DNA from: Chitinophagales bacterium
Lineage (GTDB): Bacteria; Bacteroidota; Bacteroidia; Chitinophagales; UBA2359
NCBI GenBank assembly: GCA_041392475.1
Contig: JAWKLZ010000001.1
Coordinates: 2,046,001-2,110,000, forward strand
Length of the DNA stretch: 64,000 nucleotides
Direction: 5' to 3'
Below are positions 1-8,515 of the stretch, piece after piece. Position numbers and translations under genes: made by a program. The notes beneath the pieces were generated by a model. It worked only from the letters and a program-made list of their open reading frames with translations. It was not told the DNA's origin and ran no database searches. The first letter of the stretch is position 1, and each line of letters begins with the position of its first letter.

Positions 1-195
1 ATTATCATGGGAGATGAACCTACGGGTAATTTGGACAAAAAAAATAGCAATGTGGTGTTTAATATTTTCAAGGAGCTGGCAGAAGAATACCACCAGTCTT
101 TATTGATTGTTACCCACGATCTGGATTTTGCAGCGAAGACCCATAGGACCATCACCATGGAAGATGGGAAAATAATCAGCACTGGCTTAATCTAA
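1..195 (+). CDS. ABC transporter ATP-binding protein, C-terminal fragment (LolD/MacB-like)
   Basis: This is the 3' end of an ATPase gene cut by the window edge; the frame is open to base 1, so the ATG at 7 is internal. The fragment holds the Walker B end and D-loop (GDEPTGNLD, residues 4-12 of the visible part) and the switch histidine in IVTHDLDFA. The DEPTGNLD form is typical of LolD/MacB/FtsE-type ATPases, which energise lipoprotein release or macrolide/peptide export with a separate permease. The partner permease is not in the window, so the substrate cannot be named. The call as an ABC ATPase is firm; the subfamily is inference. Confidence 0.9.
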   Translation: MIMGDEPTGNLDKKNSNVVFNIFKELAEEYHQSLLIVTHDLDFAAKTHRTITMEDGKIISTGLI

Positions 196-302
196 AATTC
201 CCCTAAATGTGATTTGAGGTATTTCACAATAGATGTTATCTGAATGTAAAAATTATACAATTCTATTTTAGAATAATATAACGCATTTCTTCAATCTCAC
301 CC

Positions 303-310
303 TATCTTTG
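303..310 (+). promoter_or_regulatory. Candidate Bacteroidota -7 box
   Basis: TATCTTTG matches the TAnnTTTG consensus of the Bacteroidota primary sigma factor and lies 60 bases before the ATG at 370. No convincing -33 TTG was seen at the expected spacing. Confidence 0.3.
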
Positions 311-369
311 AATTGTTGTGAAAATGCTTTCACACTTAATTTTTTCAAATTTTTAATAAAAAAATTATC

Positions 370-891
370 ATGAAAAATACTGTAATACGTGCAAAGCACA
401 TTAAGAAATTAAGGGTTACAATCGGGCTTTTACTATTGCTTTTTTTGAACCCAATCATGGCTCAAAACAATTGGAACTTAACCTTTAGAGGCGCAGTCGA
501 TTTTCCAACAAAAAAAATGGGAAATGCTACCTTAAAAACGGGTTTCGGTGGTGAAGCAACAATTGCCTATCAATTCCTTCCAAAATTAGCCGTTTATACA
601 GGCCGGGGTTGGAGCAAATTCAGTACCGATAAGTTATTTGGTAACACAAATATTGATATTGAAGAGACGGGATACCGGGCTGGACTTCGATTTACTACCC
701 TATCTCCTTTTAAATACATAGGAATATTGTTTGGGGCAATTGCTTTAACTACTTGGGGTATTGCGGTTTTTTCACCTTCACTACTCCTGCCTTTTATTGG
801 TATGGGTGGTACAGAAAGGTGGGTGGCATATCCACTAATGCTTTGGTTAACAGGTTTGGGTGGTTATTTAATGAGTAAAAATACAGTTTAA
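370..891 (+). CDS. Probable chimeric protein: outer-membrane barrel N-terminus joined to inner-membrane protein C-terminus
   Basis: The first ~30 residues are a signal peptide ending ..PIMAQ. Residues ~33-113 look like the start of an OmpA/porin-type barrel: alternating polar/hydrophobic strands, a GFGGEATIAYQF segment and YRAGLRF. From residue ~116 the character changes abruptly to hydrophobic helices (two clear membrane spans) ending in a GGTERWVAYP-type segment that resembles the tail of DUF998-like inner-membrane proteins. One natural protein is unlikely to have both, so I read this as a fusion of two genes by deletion. Neither half has the length of a complete family member. It may be non-functional. 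The next gene lies 121 bases downstream on the same strand. Confidence 0.55.
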   Translation: MKNTVIRAKHIKKLRVTIGLLLLLFLNPIMAQNNWNLTFRGAVDFPTKKMGNATLKTGFGGEATIAYQFLPKLAVYTGRGWSKFSTDKLFGNTNIDIEETGYRAGLRFTTLSPFKYIGILFGAIALTTWGIAVFSPSLLLPFIGMGGTERWVAYPLMLWLTGLGGYLMSKNTV

Positions 892-1012
892 AAATATGTA
901 AGTAGTAAAAAACTCTTAACGCTTTCATATCACCTTAAATCAATGATGCTTAACCTGACAACAGCAAGAAATATTATCACTCTACTTCCTCATTAAGAAC
1001 TATTTGTAAGAG

Positions 1013-1843
1013 ATGAAACACAACAAACTTATGATAATTACAATCACCCTCATTGGACTTCTCTTATCAATCCTAATTATTGGCAAAATAAATTTGTCCA
1101 TAAAATTCAGCAAACAAGTCAAAGCGCTTTTTGCTCAATCAAAAAATATCTCCAACCAGACCTATCATAAAAACCAAATCGACAGTTTGCCAGAACCTGT
1201 ACAACGGTATTTTAACCATATTTTAAAAGAAGGTCAATCCTACATCAGTTATGCAAGAATTAAACATGATGGACAATTTAAAACAGACCTTAACAAAGAT
1301 TGGATAGATATAACAGGAGAACAATACGCAACAACGGCGAAACCAGGCTTTATTTGGAAAGGCACAACAGCCATGTTTGTTGCACGAGACATGTATATTT
1401 CAGACCAGGGAAGACTGATTGCTACCCTTTTTTCAGTATATAATGTTGCGGATGCAAAAGGCGAAAAATACAATGAAGGCGAACTCCTTCGTTGGCTTGG
1501 AGAAAGCGTTTTGTATCCGACGAACTTATTACCGAGCAATAGACTTCAATGGTTTCCGATTGATTCCAATACCGCAAAACTTACCTTTAATTACAATGGA
1601 CTTTCCCTATTTTTTAAATTTACTTTTAATGAACTTGGAGAAATAACCGAGATGGAAACGCAACGATATATGGGCGAAAACAATCTGGAAACTTGGGTGA
1701 TCAAAGCAACAAACTACAAGAAAATGAATAATGTATTTATACCGACAGCCTTTGATGTGTTATGGCGATTAGACAAAGGTGATTTTAGTTATGCGAAATT
1801 TAATATCACAGAAGTGGAGTACGATAAACCTGAAAAATTCTAA
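1013..1843 (+). CDS. DUF6544-like membrane-anchored protein
   Basis: This 276-residue protein has one N-terminal membrane segment (residues ~6-27) and a soluble domain. Features recalled from the DUF6544 (formerly DUF6920) family are the LPEPVQRYF motif near residue 60, a WKGTTAMF segment, the LLRWLGE helix, and a late IPTAFDVLWRLDKGDFSY segment. The fold is expected to be a large beta-rich, lipid-binding-like domain outside the inner membrane. Biochemical function is unknown. It stands alone, with no operon partner within 500 bases downstream. Confidence 0.7.
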   Translation: MKHNKLMIITITLIGLLLSILIIGKINLSIKFSKQVKALFAQSKNISNQTYHKNQIDSLPEPVQRYFNHILKEGQSYISYARIKHDGQFKTDLNKDWIDITGEQYATTAKPGFIWKGTTAMFVARDMYISDQGRLIATLFSVYNVADAKGEKYNEGELLRWLGESVLYPTNLLPSNRLQWFPIDSNTAKLTFNYNGLSLFFKFTFNELGEITEMETQRYMGENNLETWVIKATNYKKMNNVFIPTAFDVLWRLDKGDFSYAKFNITEVEYDKPEKF

Positions 1844-1963
1844 CCGTTACTAAAGCGAGGGATAAGCAGCAAAAAAATATTGTACTACCTCCGCTCGAAA
1901 GCAGAAATAAACAATCTCAAAGAACAACATTAAAAAAGTTGATGCTATACATAAAAGCAAAAG

Positions 1964-1991
1964 AATCACATAGGTTTTTTTTGTGATTTTT
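1964..1991 (+). terminator. Weak terminator candidate after the DUF6544-like gene
   Basis: A 7-bp inverted repeat AATCACA/TGTGATT, with an 11-base T-rich loop, is followed by TTT. The stem is short and AT-rich, so this is tentative. Confidence 0.25.
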
Positions 1992-2076
1992 ATACGTCAT
2001 ACCACGGAAACCCTTGTAAATCCTATTCTACCTCAAAAACAATACAGATTCCTTTTGGATTTCACTTTCAGCAAAA

Positions 2077-2341
2077 CATCGACTTCTTCCAACTGCTTTC
2101 TCCACTATCAGACTTACAATCCAATTTGATTGCAGCCAACAATCCAAATACCAAAAAATCAAGTATTTCTAAGCGGAATGTTCGGCTTCATAAACCGAGG
2201 GAAAGTCAGATGTGAGGTAAATCCAAATAATCTATTCTTATGGCCACTAACTTCCTAAACCGCATCACCTCCCACCCCCATATCTGCCACGGAAAACCCT
2301 GCATCAGAGGCATGAGATTTCCTGTTGAAGTGATTTTGACA
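2077..2341 (+). repeat. Duplicated ~265-bp segment, copy 1
   Basis: This segment is nearly identical to 9982-10249. It contains the last ~30 codons of an unrecognised gene (reading IDFFQLLSPLSDLQ..., no stop until further on in this copy), a short spacer, and the start of a DUF433 antitoxin gene (ATG at 2240). It is a remnant of a two-gene locus, not an intact unit. The rest of the gap 1844-2076 shows nothing recognisable apart from the weak terminator candidate. Confidence 0.8.
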
Positions 2342-2350
2342 AGGGAGTGA
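2240..2350 (+). pseudogene. Truncated DUF433 antitoxin, copy 1
   Basis: Only 36 codons remain, against ~75 for the family. The DUF433 signature is clear: NRITSHPHICHGKPCIRG followed by MRFPVEVIL. DUF433 proteins are winged-helix/HTH antitoxins usually paired with DUF5615 PIN-like toxins. Here the frame runs into a REP-like hairpin and stops, and no DUF5615 toxin follows. Related fragments lie at 8413-8515 and 10146-10250. Confidence 0.75.
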
Positions 2351-2450
2351 AACTTTGGCAACGGTTAACAACCTTGCCAACAGTTGAACGGCATACAAGC
2401 ACCACCACTCCAACTGTTGCCAAAGTCTTCGACTGTTGGCAAAGTTTCTG
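2349..2450. repeat. REP-like paired hairpins, copy A
   Basis: Two adjacent hairpins. The first is TTGGCAACGGTT / AACCTTGCCAA and the second is TTGCCAAAGTC / GACTGTTGGCAA. The same sequence family flanks the RAYT transposase (7531-7622 and 8367-8406). It overlaps the end of the DUF433 fragment and lies upstream of the CHAT gene start at 2542. Confidence 0.8.
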
Positions 2451-2541
2451 TTCGTTCAGAAAATTCTCCTTCATTTGGCAAATCCCCACTAATTCATGTA
2501 TATTGCAAACATTCCACTACCGTAATAAACCAATTCCGAAA

Positions 2542-5500
2542 ATGATTCCAAGCCATTCCCTCTCCCTGCAAATCTCCAAAGAAGCCCAACAAAACCTAAA
2601 CACGCTTCAAGAACAACTCGAAGCGTATTTGAAGGAATGTAGGTCGCTGCAAAAACCTTTCTACCTTCCCGCCCATTTAGCCGAAAAATTTCAACAAAGC
2701 CTCAACGAAATTTTGGCAACGGGCGACCATTGGCTGCAATTTTTCGGGCAATTGCACAGCACAGCCGAACATCAATTGCTGCAATTGGAAAGCGACAGCA
2801 ATTTTTTGTTGAACCAATTTTGGCGCATGGCACAAAGTCCAACAACAAAAGAGTTGCTGGCAGACATTCCCCATCTGTTTCTCGCCAATCAACTGAAAAA
2901 TCACCCTTCCACAACTGCCTTCAAAGCCAACAATCCCCTGCCTTTGAAGATATTGGTGATGATTTCGAGTCCTGAAAATTCGGCAGTGGACAAACTATTG
3001 GACTACGAAGCCGAAGAGCGGCAATTATTGGAGGCATTTGAGCCTTTGTTTGAGCATGGACAGGTGCAGATAGATTTCACCGATGTCGGTTCGCTCGAAT
3101 CCCTTGCCGAAAAACTGCGGGACAATCCCTACCACATATTGCATTTTTCGGGACACGGCACCTATCAAGACGGAGTCGGTTATTTGGAATTGGAAGACCA
3201 CCTGAGCATGAACAGCAAGTTGGTGAAAGCGGCTGATTTTGCGGAGGTGCTGAATCGGAAGCCCGAACACCGCCCTGCTTTGGTGCTGTTGAGTTCTTGT
3301 CTGACCGCAAGAGGCACTGCCGACGACCAACTCAGTGGCATGACCAATTACCTGCTGCATCAAGGCATTCCTGCAGTGGTAGCGATGGGTTGGAGTATTT
3401 TAGACAGTTATGCCATTCAGTTTGCGGCGGAACTCTATCGGCAAATCGCCCAGCGAGAACCCTTGCACCGAGCTTTCCGCAGCGCACTCCTACACATCCG
3501 AGAGCAAGAAGCCGAAATGTGGCGAAAAGCAGGAGCGGCGGATCTGATTCGCCCTTTTCAATGGCTAATGCCGCAACTCTACCAACGACAAATCGTGACG
3601 CATTTGGTGGATTGGTCGGCTCCAATGGACAAGGTGAAGCTCAAAAGTTTTCGCTTTGTGTCGGGGCAGGAAAAAATGATATTGAAGCGCAGCCTATCCG
3701 CACAGCACTATTTTGTGGGCAGACGCAAGGACAAACGGGATGCTGTGCCGATTTTTTTGAAGGGCAAGGCATTATTGCTCAAAGGGCAGGGCGGTATGGG
3801 CAAAACCACGATGGCAGAATATTTGGTGCAGCGCATGATTGCCTTCAACAACCGCAGCGTTCCTTTTCTGTTCGACCAATATGCTACTATGGAGACGGTC
3901 TTGGACAGTATGTCGGAAGCATTGGAGGATGAATACGACGACTTTGATTTTCAAGAGAAATTGGAGAAAATTGACAAAGGAATCAGCAAGTTCAAGTTTC
4001 TTTTGAAAACACTCAAAAAATACTGTTTCCCTATTTTTGTATTCGACAATTTGGAAACTTTGCAAAGTAAACCAAACAAACCGTTTTTAGACAAAAAAAG
4101 TGATATTGCTGAGATTATTGTCTTTCTCTACAAAAACCAAAAAACACCCCTCCTGCTGACCTGCCGCTATGAGGTGGCAGAATGTCCCGACATCGCCACA
4201 GTGAACCTCAAGCATGTGGGACTGAACGACTTTTGGAAAAAAATCCGCTACCTCAGCATCAATCAACTGCGGCAACACCTACTCCAACAGCAACAAAACA
4301 TACACCCCAACAGCGAAAACCAACTGACCTACAAAGCCGTAGTGAATTGGCTCTACGAGACCTTTGGGGGCAATTTTCGGGCATTGGAGTGGTTCGACGA
4401 GCAGTTCCAAAATGCGCCCAAAGGTATTGCAGCGAGCATCCAAAGCCTCAATGAATTGAAGGAAAAATACCGCACTGCTACTGAGGAAACCCTGCGAAAA
4501 ATGACCACTGATTTGGCATTTGGGCAGTTGCTGCAATTGTTGGACGAAAGCGAAAGTGACAGCCTGCACTTGTTGGCGCACTTCCAAACCCCCGTTGAAC
4601 AGCGCGCCTTAGAGCTGCAAAACCAAGAACTGCCCTACGAAAAAAACCTGCAAAAACTGCAATCACTGACCTTGGTAGAACAGGCTCAAACCTACTACTA
4701 TGTGAATCCGCTGACCAAAGAACTGCTGCAAAAAAACAGCCCCGCCCGCCCACCCACCCCCCTTTTCTCCGACCGACAAGCGGGCAACTACTACTACGCC
4801 CGCTACCACAACTTCCATGAGGTGACAATGGGCGAAATCGAAGCAGGGCTGCAACACTACCTCAAAGCCCAATATGCCGAAAGGGTCAATGAACTCGGCG
4901 GCAAGGTGCTGAACTACTACTATGGTCAATCTGCCTTCCGCAAGGCTTTGCATTATGCTGAATCCATTGAAGCAATCGCAGCCGAAAGTTTGGATACAGA
5001 AGTGGGCAATCGAATTGGATTGATTTATAGGGTATTTGGGGAGAATGACAAAGCAATGAACTTGTATCAACGCAATCTCGCCATTCAGCAACAAATTGGA
5101 GATAAAAGCGGGGAAGGAACGACGCTCAATAATTTAGCGACAACTGCTCATGCCAAAGGTGACTATGACACCGCTTTGGACTACCTCAAAAAATCCCTCG
5201 CCATTCAGCAACAAATTGGAGATAAAAGCGGGGAAGGAACGACGCTCAATAATATCAGTCAAATCTATGATTCCAGAGGTGACTATGACACCGCTTTGGA
5301 CTACCTCAAAAAATCCCTCGCCATAAGGCAACAAATTGGAGATAAAAGCGGGGAAGGAACGACGCTCAATAATTTAGCGACAACTGCTCATGCCAAAGGT
5401 GACTATGACACCGCTTTGGACTACCTCAAAAATCCCTCGCCATTCAGCAACAAATTGGAGATAAAAGCGGGGAAGGAACGACGCTCAATAATATCAGTCA

Positions 5501-6512
5501 AATCTATGATTCCAGAGGTGACTATGACACCGCTTTGGACTACCTCAAAAAATCCCTCGCCATTCAGCAACAAATTGGAGATAAAAGCGGGGAAGGAACG
5601 ACGCTCAATAATTTAGCGACAACTGCTCATGCCAAAGGTGACTATGACACCGCTTTGGACTACCTCAAAAAATCCCTCGCCATTCAGCAACAAATTGGAG
5701 ATAAAAGCGGGGAAGGAACGACGCTCAATAATTTAGCGACAACTGCTCATGCCAAAGGTGACTATGACACCGCTTTGGACTACCTCAAAAAATCCCTCGC
5801 CATAAGGCAACAAATTGGAGATAAAAGCGGGGAAGGAACGACGCTCAATAATATCAGTCAAATTTTCAAAGCCAGAGGTGACTATGACACCGCTTTGGAC
5901 TACCTCAAAAAATCCCTCGCCATTCAGCAACAAATTGGAGATAAAAGCGGGGAAGGAACGACGCTCAATAATATCAGTCAAATTTTCAAAGCCAGAGGTG
6001 ACTATGACACCGCTTTGGACTACCTCAAAAAATCCCTCGCCATAAGGCAACAAATTGGAGATAAAAGCGGGGAAGGAACGACGCTCAATAATTTAGCGAC
6101 AACTGCTCATGCCAAAGGTGACTATGACACCGCTTTGGACTACCTCAAAAAATCCCTCGCCATTCAGCAACAAATTGGAGATAAAAGCGGGGAAGGAACG
6201 ACGCTCAATAATATCAGTCAAATTTTCAAAGCCAGAGGTGACTATGACACCGCTTTGGACTACCTCAAAAAATCCCTCGCCATTCAGCAACAAATTGGAG
6301 ATATGAATGGAATTGCAGTTTCTCAAACCAATATCGGAGCCTTGTATTTTGATATAAGAAAATTTGACCACGCTGTTTTACCTTTGTTGGAGGCATATCA
6401 GATTTTTCGACAGATTGGTTCGCCCAATGCTCAGACAGTAGAACAATGGCTGAATGCTTTGGTTGGAAAGATAGGCGAACAGCGTTTTCGGGAGATTATG
6501 GAAGCGGGATAA
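2542..6512 (+). CDS. CHAT protease-STAND NTPase-TPR protein, frameshifted in the repeat array
   Basis: I start at ATG 2542 because the upstream in-frame codons translate the REP hairpins. The domain order is a helical N-terminus (~1-130); a CHAT caspase-like protease (~134-330) with the likely His-Cys dyad H205 in HFSGHG and C253 in LLSSCLTA; an NTPase with Walker A GQGGMGKT (415-422) and Walker B ending VFDN (D502); a helical linker; and a TPR array from ~residue 830. At 5428-5432 an A6 run is A5, so the frame shifts and the protein would stop at 5616. Restoring one A gives 1323 residues ending at 6512. This NLR-like layout is known from bacterial signalling and antiphage proteins. CHAT proteases can cleave partner proteins; the target here is unknown. 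Two possible partner genes follow (6632, 7053). The frameshift could be a real mutation, slippage-prone switching or a sequencing error. Confidence 0.88.
5077..6303 (+). repeat. Tandem 120-bp repeat array encoding near-identical TPRs
   Basis: About ten 120-bp units, each coding a 40-residue TPR (DYDTALDYLKKSLAI.. type), differ at only a few positions. Three versions of one cassette alternate: LATTAHAKG, ISQIYDSRG and ISQIFKARG. A second site switches between AIQQQ and AIRQQ. The order is mosaic, as expected from recombination or gene conversion between units. The unit near 5401-5519 is 119 bp and carries the frameshift. Confidence 0.95.
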
Positions 6513-6521
6513 TCAGGGTTT

Positions 6522-6561
6522 GCTCACTAAGGGAGGGTTTCGAAACCCTCCCTTAGTGAGC
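6522..6561. repeat. Perfect 40-bp palindrome
   Basis: The left half GCTCACTAAGGGAGGGTTTC is followed directly by its exact reverse complement. It begins 9 bases after the CHAT gene stop. There is no T-run, so it is not a classical terminator, though the extruded RNA hairpin could stop transcription or protect the mRNA end. Confidence 0.9.
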
Positions 6562-6631
6562 ATTCGATAGCGAGTAGTTTTGTTCAGATTATTCGATTTT
6601 ATTCATACATTCATTCAAAAAACCAAACAAC

Positions 6632-6829
6632 ATGTCCAAAATCATTGAATACCATTTCACTTGCCCCAAAAACCACCTCATCAAAAAACAATATTCCCTG
6701 CAATCGGAATCAGGCGGAGCAGACAAGACGACTGTTCAGGTTTATTGCGATTTTTGCGACAAATTTTATTCTTTTGATGTCGAGGGGGATATTGATAAGT
6801 ATGGGACTGTTCACAGAGGAGACAATTGA
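6632..6829 (+). CDS. Small hypothetical protein with Cys/His zinc-ribbon-like motif
   Basis: This 65-residue protein was not recognised. It has CPKNH near residue 11 and CDFC near residue 39, which together could bind one zinc ion, and an acidic tail. No membrane segment or signal peptide is seen. It lies 119 bases after the CHAT-STAND gene on the same strand, between two perfect 40-bp palindromes. The codon pattern looks coding, but small size leaves some doubt. A role as an accessory or substrate of the CHAT protein is only a guess from position. Confidence 0.6.
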   Translation: MSKIIEYHFTCPKNHLIKKQYSLQSESGGADKTTVQVYCDFCDKFYSFDVEGDIDKYGTVHRGDN

Positions 6830-6839
6830 GATTAGCAAA

Positions 6840-6916
6840 AGACTTTGGAAGTTTCCTTTTGATAACAGACTGATTTTCAAACATTCCATATCTTTAGGGA
6901 TAAACTTCCAAAGTCT
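6840..6916. repeat. Dispersed hairpin repeat, AGACTTT family, copy 1
   Basis: A perfect 15-bp terminal inverted repeat, AGACTTTGGAAGTTT and its complement, surrounds a ~47-base loop. Related copies lie at 32853, 40591, 45104 and 59163. Confidence 0.8.
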
Positions 6917-6958
6917 AAATCGAGATTTTATTGTATGGACAATCCCTAAAAATAGCGT

Positions 6959-6998
6959 CCATTCGTAGCCCATGAATTAATTCATGGGCTACGAATGG
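6959..6998. repeat. Second perfect 40-bp palindrome
   Basis: The half-site CCATTCGTAGCCCATGAATT is followed by its exact reverse complement. Its sequence is unrelated to the palindrome at 6522-6561, but its length is the same. An in-frame ATG at 6984 lies inside it and is rejected as the start of the next gene. Confidence 0.9.
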
Positions 6999-7052
6999 GG
7001 ATTTCAGAAGTATTTGCTTCAATTATTCAACACCAAAACCAAACCTACTACT

Positions 7053-7523
7053 ATGAGCAATCCCAATCCAACACAAAATACACCCGAATCCCAAGAACCT
7101 AGGCCTACCATCGTTGCGGCACAATTGACACGGGGAGAAAGCCCCTCCGAAAAAAGCTGGCGGGAACACGCTCTCAAAATGCAGCAATCTGCTCCCGAAC
7201 ACTTCGAGAGTGCCGCCAAGTTTTTGTCGGGTTTGGTGTCCATCTGCTTGACCCTCTTCCTCAAAATCAATGAAAACGCCTTTGCCGCTACCGACATGAA
7301 AGCATGGCTCGGCACTGCCGTTGTTGTGTGGTTGATTTCCGTCCTCTTCTCCTTCTTCGTCTTTTTCCCCTTCACCTATCCCTACTCCCAACATTCCGCC
7401 CAAACCGTCGAGGCTGCCAATCGAAAAATCGTTCGCACCAAGAAGTTTTGTTTGATGGTCGCTACGGTTGCGTTTGTAATGGGTTTGGTGATTTTGGGAG
7501 GGGTGTTTTTGAAGGGTTTGTAG
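7053..7523 (+). CDS. Two-helix membrane protein next to the CHAT-STAND gene
   Basis: The start at ATG 7053 gives MSNPNPTQ; the longer in-frame ATG at 6984 lies inside a palindrome. The 156-residue protein has a polar N-terminal region of ~60 residues and a hydrophobic stretch LSGLVSICLTLFL (~62-75). Two strong membrane spans follow at ~90-111 and ~133-153, with a basic loop (NRKIVRTKK) between. The family is not recognised. Small membrane proteins beside CHAT or STAND genes can be effectors or protease targets, as with gasdermin cut by CHAT-family proteases in known systems. That role is inference here. Confidence 0.7.
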   Translation: MSNPNPTQNTPESQEPRPTIVAAQLTRGESPSEKSWREHALKMQQSAPEHFESAAKFLSGLVSICLTLFLKINENAFAATDMKAWLGTAVVVWLISVLFSFFVFFPFTYPYSQHSAQTVEAANRKIVRTKKFCLMVATVAFVMGLVILGGVFLKGL

Positions 7524-7530
7524 TTAGTGA

Positions 7531-7622
7531 AACTTTGGCAACGGTTGAAAACCTTGCCAACAGTTGAACGACCCCACCCTCGCTCGAACTGTTGGCAAAA
7601 TTGAAAATTGTTGCCAAAGTTC
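7531..7622. repeat. REP-like paired hairpins, copy B
   Basis: The first hairpin is TTGGCAACGGTT-GAA-AACCTTGCCAA and the second is TTGGCAAAATT-GAA-AATTGTTGCCAA. The pair lies immediately upstream of the RAYT gene, as in REPtron arrangements. Confidence 0.85.
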
Positions 7623-7671
7623 TTGCTACATTCGTAAATTTGTAACTCACACAAAACAAACCACTGCCACC

Positions 7672-8352
7672 ATGAGTTCCTACTACTATGAAAAATTGGA
7701 GGAAGGATATTTTTACCACATCTACAACAGAGGCATCAACGGTGAAAACATTTTCAAAAAAGAGAAGAACTACCTCTTTTTCCTCAAAAAATACGCCCAA
7801 CACATTCCGCCTGTTATGGACACCTACGCCTATTGCCTCCTAAAAAATCACTTTCACTTATTGGTTCGCATCAAAACAAGAGAAGAACAAGAAGCCTACT
7901 TTGAAAAGTACCAAAAGGTGCTAGATGTCAGTCCGAAAGCCCACAAAGTCAGAGGAAAATACATGACTTACAAATATCTCGACCCAAGTTATCAAATCGC
8001 TCATTTGTGCAACGGATATGCACAAGGCATCAATGCAGATTTTAAGTCAGGTGAGAAAAAACGAACAGGTGGTCTTTTTGAAAAACCCTTTCAACGAGTC
8101 AAAATTACTACCGAATCCTATTTTGTGAACGCCATTTACTACATCCATCGAAACCCTCAAAAACACGGTTTTGTCAAAGATTTCCGAGAATATCCTCATT
8201 CTTCCTATCACTCCTTTCTTTCCAAGGGTAAAACCCAATTGATGCGAAAGGAGGTTTTGGATTGGTTTGGAGGAAAGGAACAGTATATCGAACTTCACAA
8301 TAAGGTTCAAGAATTGGATGGTTTGGAAGATTGGTGTATTGATTTTGACTAA
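7672..8352 (+). CDS. REP-associated tyrosine transposase (RAYT, Y1/HUH family)
   Basis: This is a 226-residue single-strand DNA transposase of the IS200/IS605-related Y1 superfamily. The HUH motif is H60-F-H62 in KNHFHLLV. The likely nucleophile is Y116 in NGYAQGIN, and the LFEKPFQR segment that follows is typical of RAYTs. Upstream in-frame codons from 7564 read through hairpin DNA, so the start is placed at 7672. REP-like hairpins lie directly before (7531-7622) and after (8367-8406) the gene. RAYTs are usually single-copy, domesticated enzymes that mobilise or maintain REP sequences and do not act as true insertion sequences. Confidence 0.9.
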   Translation: MSSYYYEKLEEGYFYHIYNRGINGENIFKKEKNYLFFLKKYAQHIPPVMDTYAYCLLKNHFHLLVRIKTREEQEAYFEKYQKVLDVSPKAHKVRGKYMTYKYLDPSYQIAHLCNGYAQGINADFKSGEKKRTGGLFEKPFQRVKITTESYFVNAIYYIHRNPQKHGFVKDFREYPHSSYHSFLSKGKTQLMRKEVLDWFGGKEQYIELHNKVQELDGLEDWCIDFD

Positions 8353-8366
8353 ATCGACTTGACCAC

Positions 8367-8406
8367 TCGAACTGTTGCCAAAATCGGAAATTGTTGGCAA
8401 AGTTTT
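8367..8406. repeat. REP-like hairpin, copy C
   Basis: A single hairpin, ACTGTTGCCAAAAT and AATTGTTGGCAAAGT around CGGA, just after the RAYT stop. It matches the second hairpin of copies A and B. It is fused directly to a DUF433 fragment that has lost its first codons. Confidence 0.8.
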
Positions 8407-8412
8407 CGTTCC

Positions 8413-8515
8413 TCCCACCCCAATATCTGCCACGGAAAAGCTTGTATTAGAGGCATGAGATTTCCTATTGAGGTGGTTTTGGATATGCTGGGTTCGGGAA
8501 ATTTAATTATCCAGT
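8413..8515 (+). pseudogene. DUF433 antitoxin fragment, copy 2
   Basis: The reading SHPNICHGKACIRG then MRFPIEVVLDMLGSGN is unmistakable DUF433. The N-terminal codons seen in the other copies are replaced by REP-like DNA, and the C-terminal part is lost where the convergent PIN toxin gene ends. It is not expected to be expressed as a functional antitoxin. Confidence 0.75.

Noticed and set aside
1249..1539. 96-codon minus-strand ORF
   Set aside because: Antisense to the DUF6544-like gene, with no features of its own.
2347..2541. N-terminal extension of the CHAT gene
   Set aside because: These codons translate the REP-like hairpins and unrelated DNA; the ATG at 2542 is a better start.
5077..6303. 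CRISPR-like array
   Set aside because: The 120-bp units are contiguous coding repeats with no variable spacers.
5733..6371. Minus-strand ORFs across the TPR array
   Set aside because: Antisense shadows of the 120-bp repeats, with identical period.
6984..7052. Longer start for the two-helix protein
   Set aside because: The ATG lies in a perfect palindrome and adds residues of no pattern.
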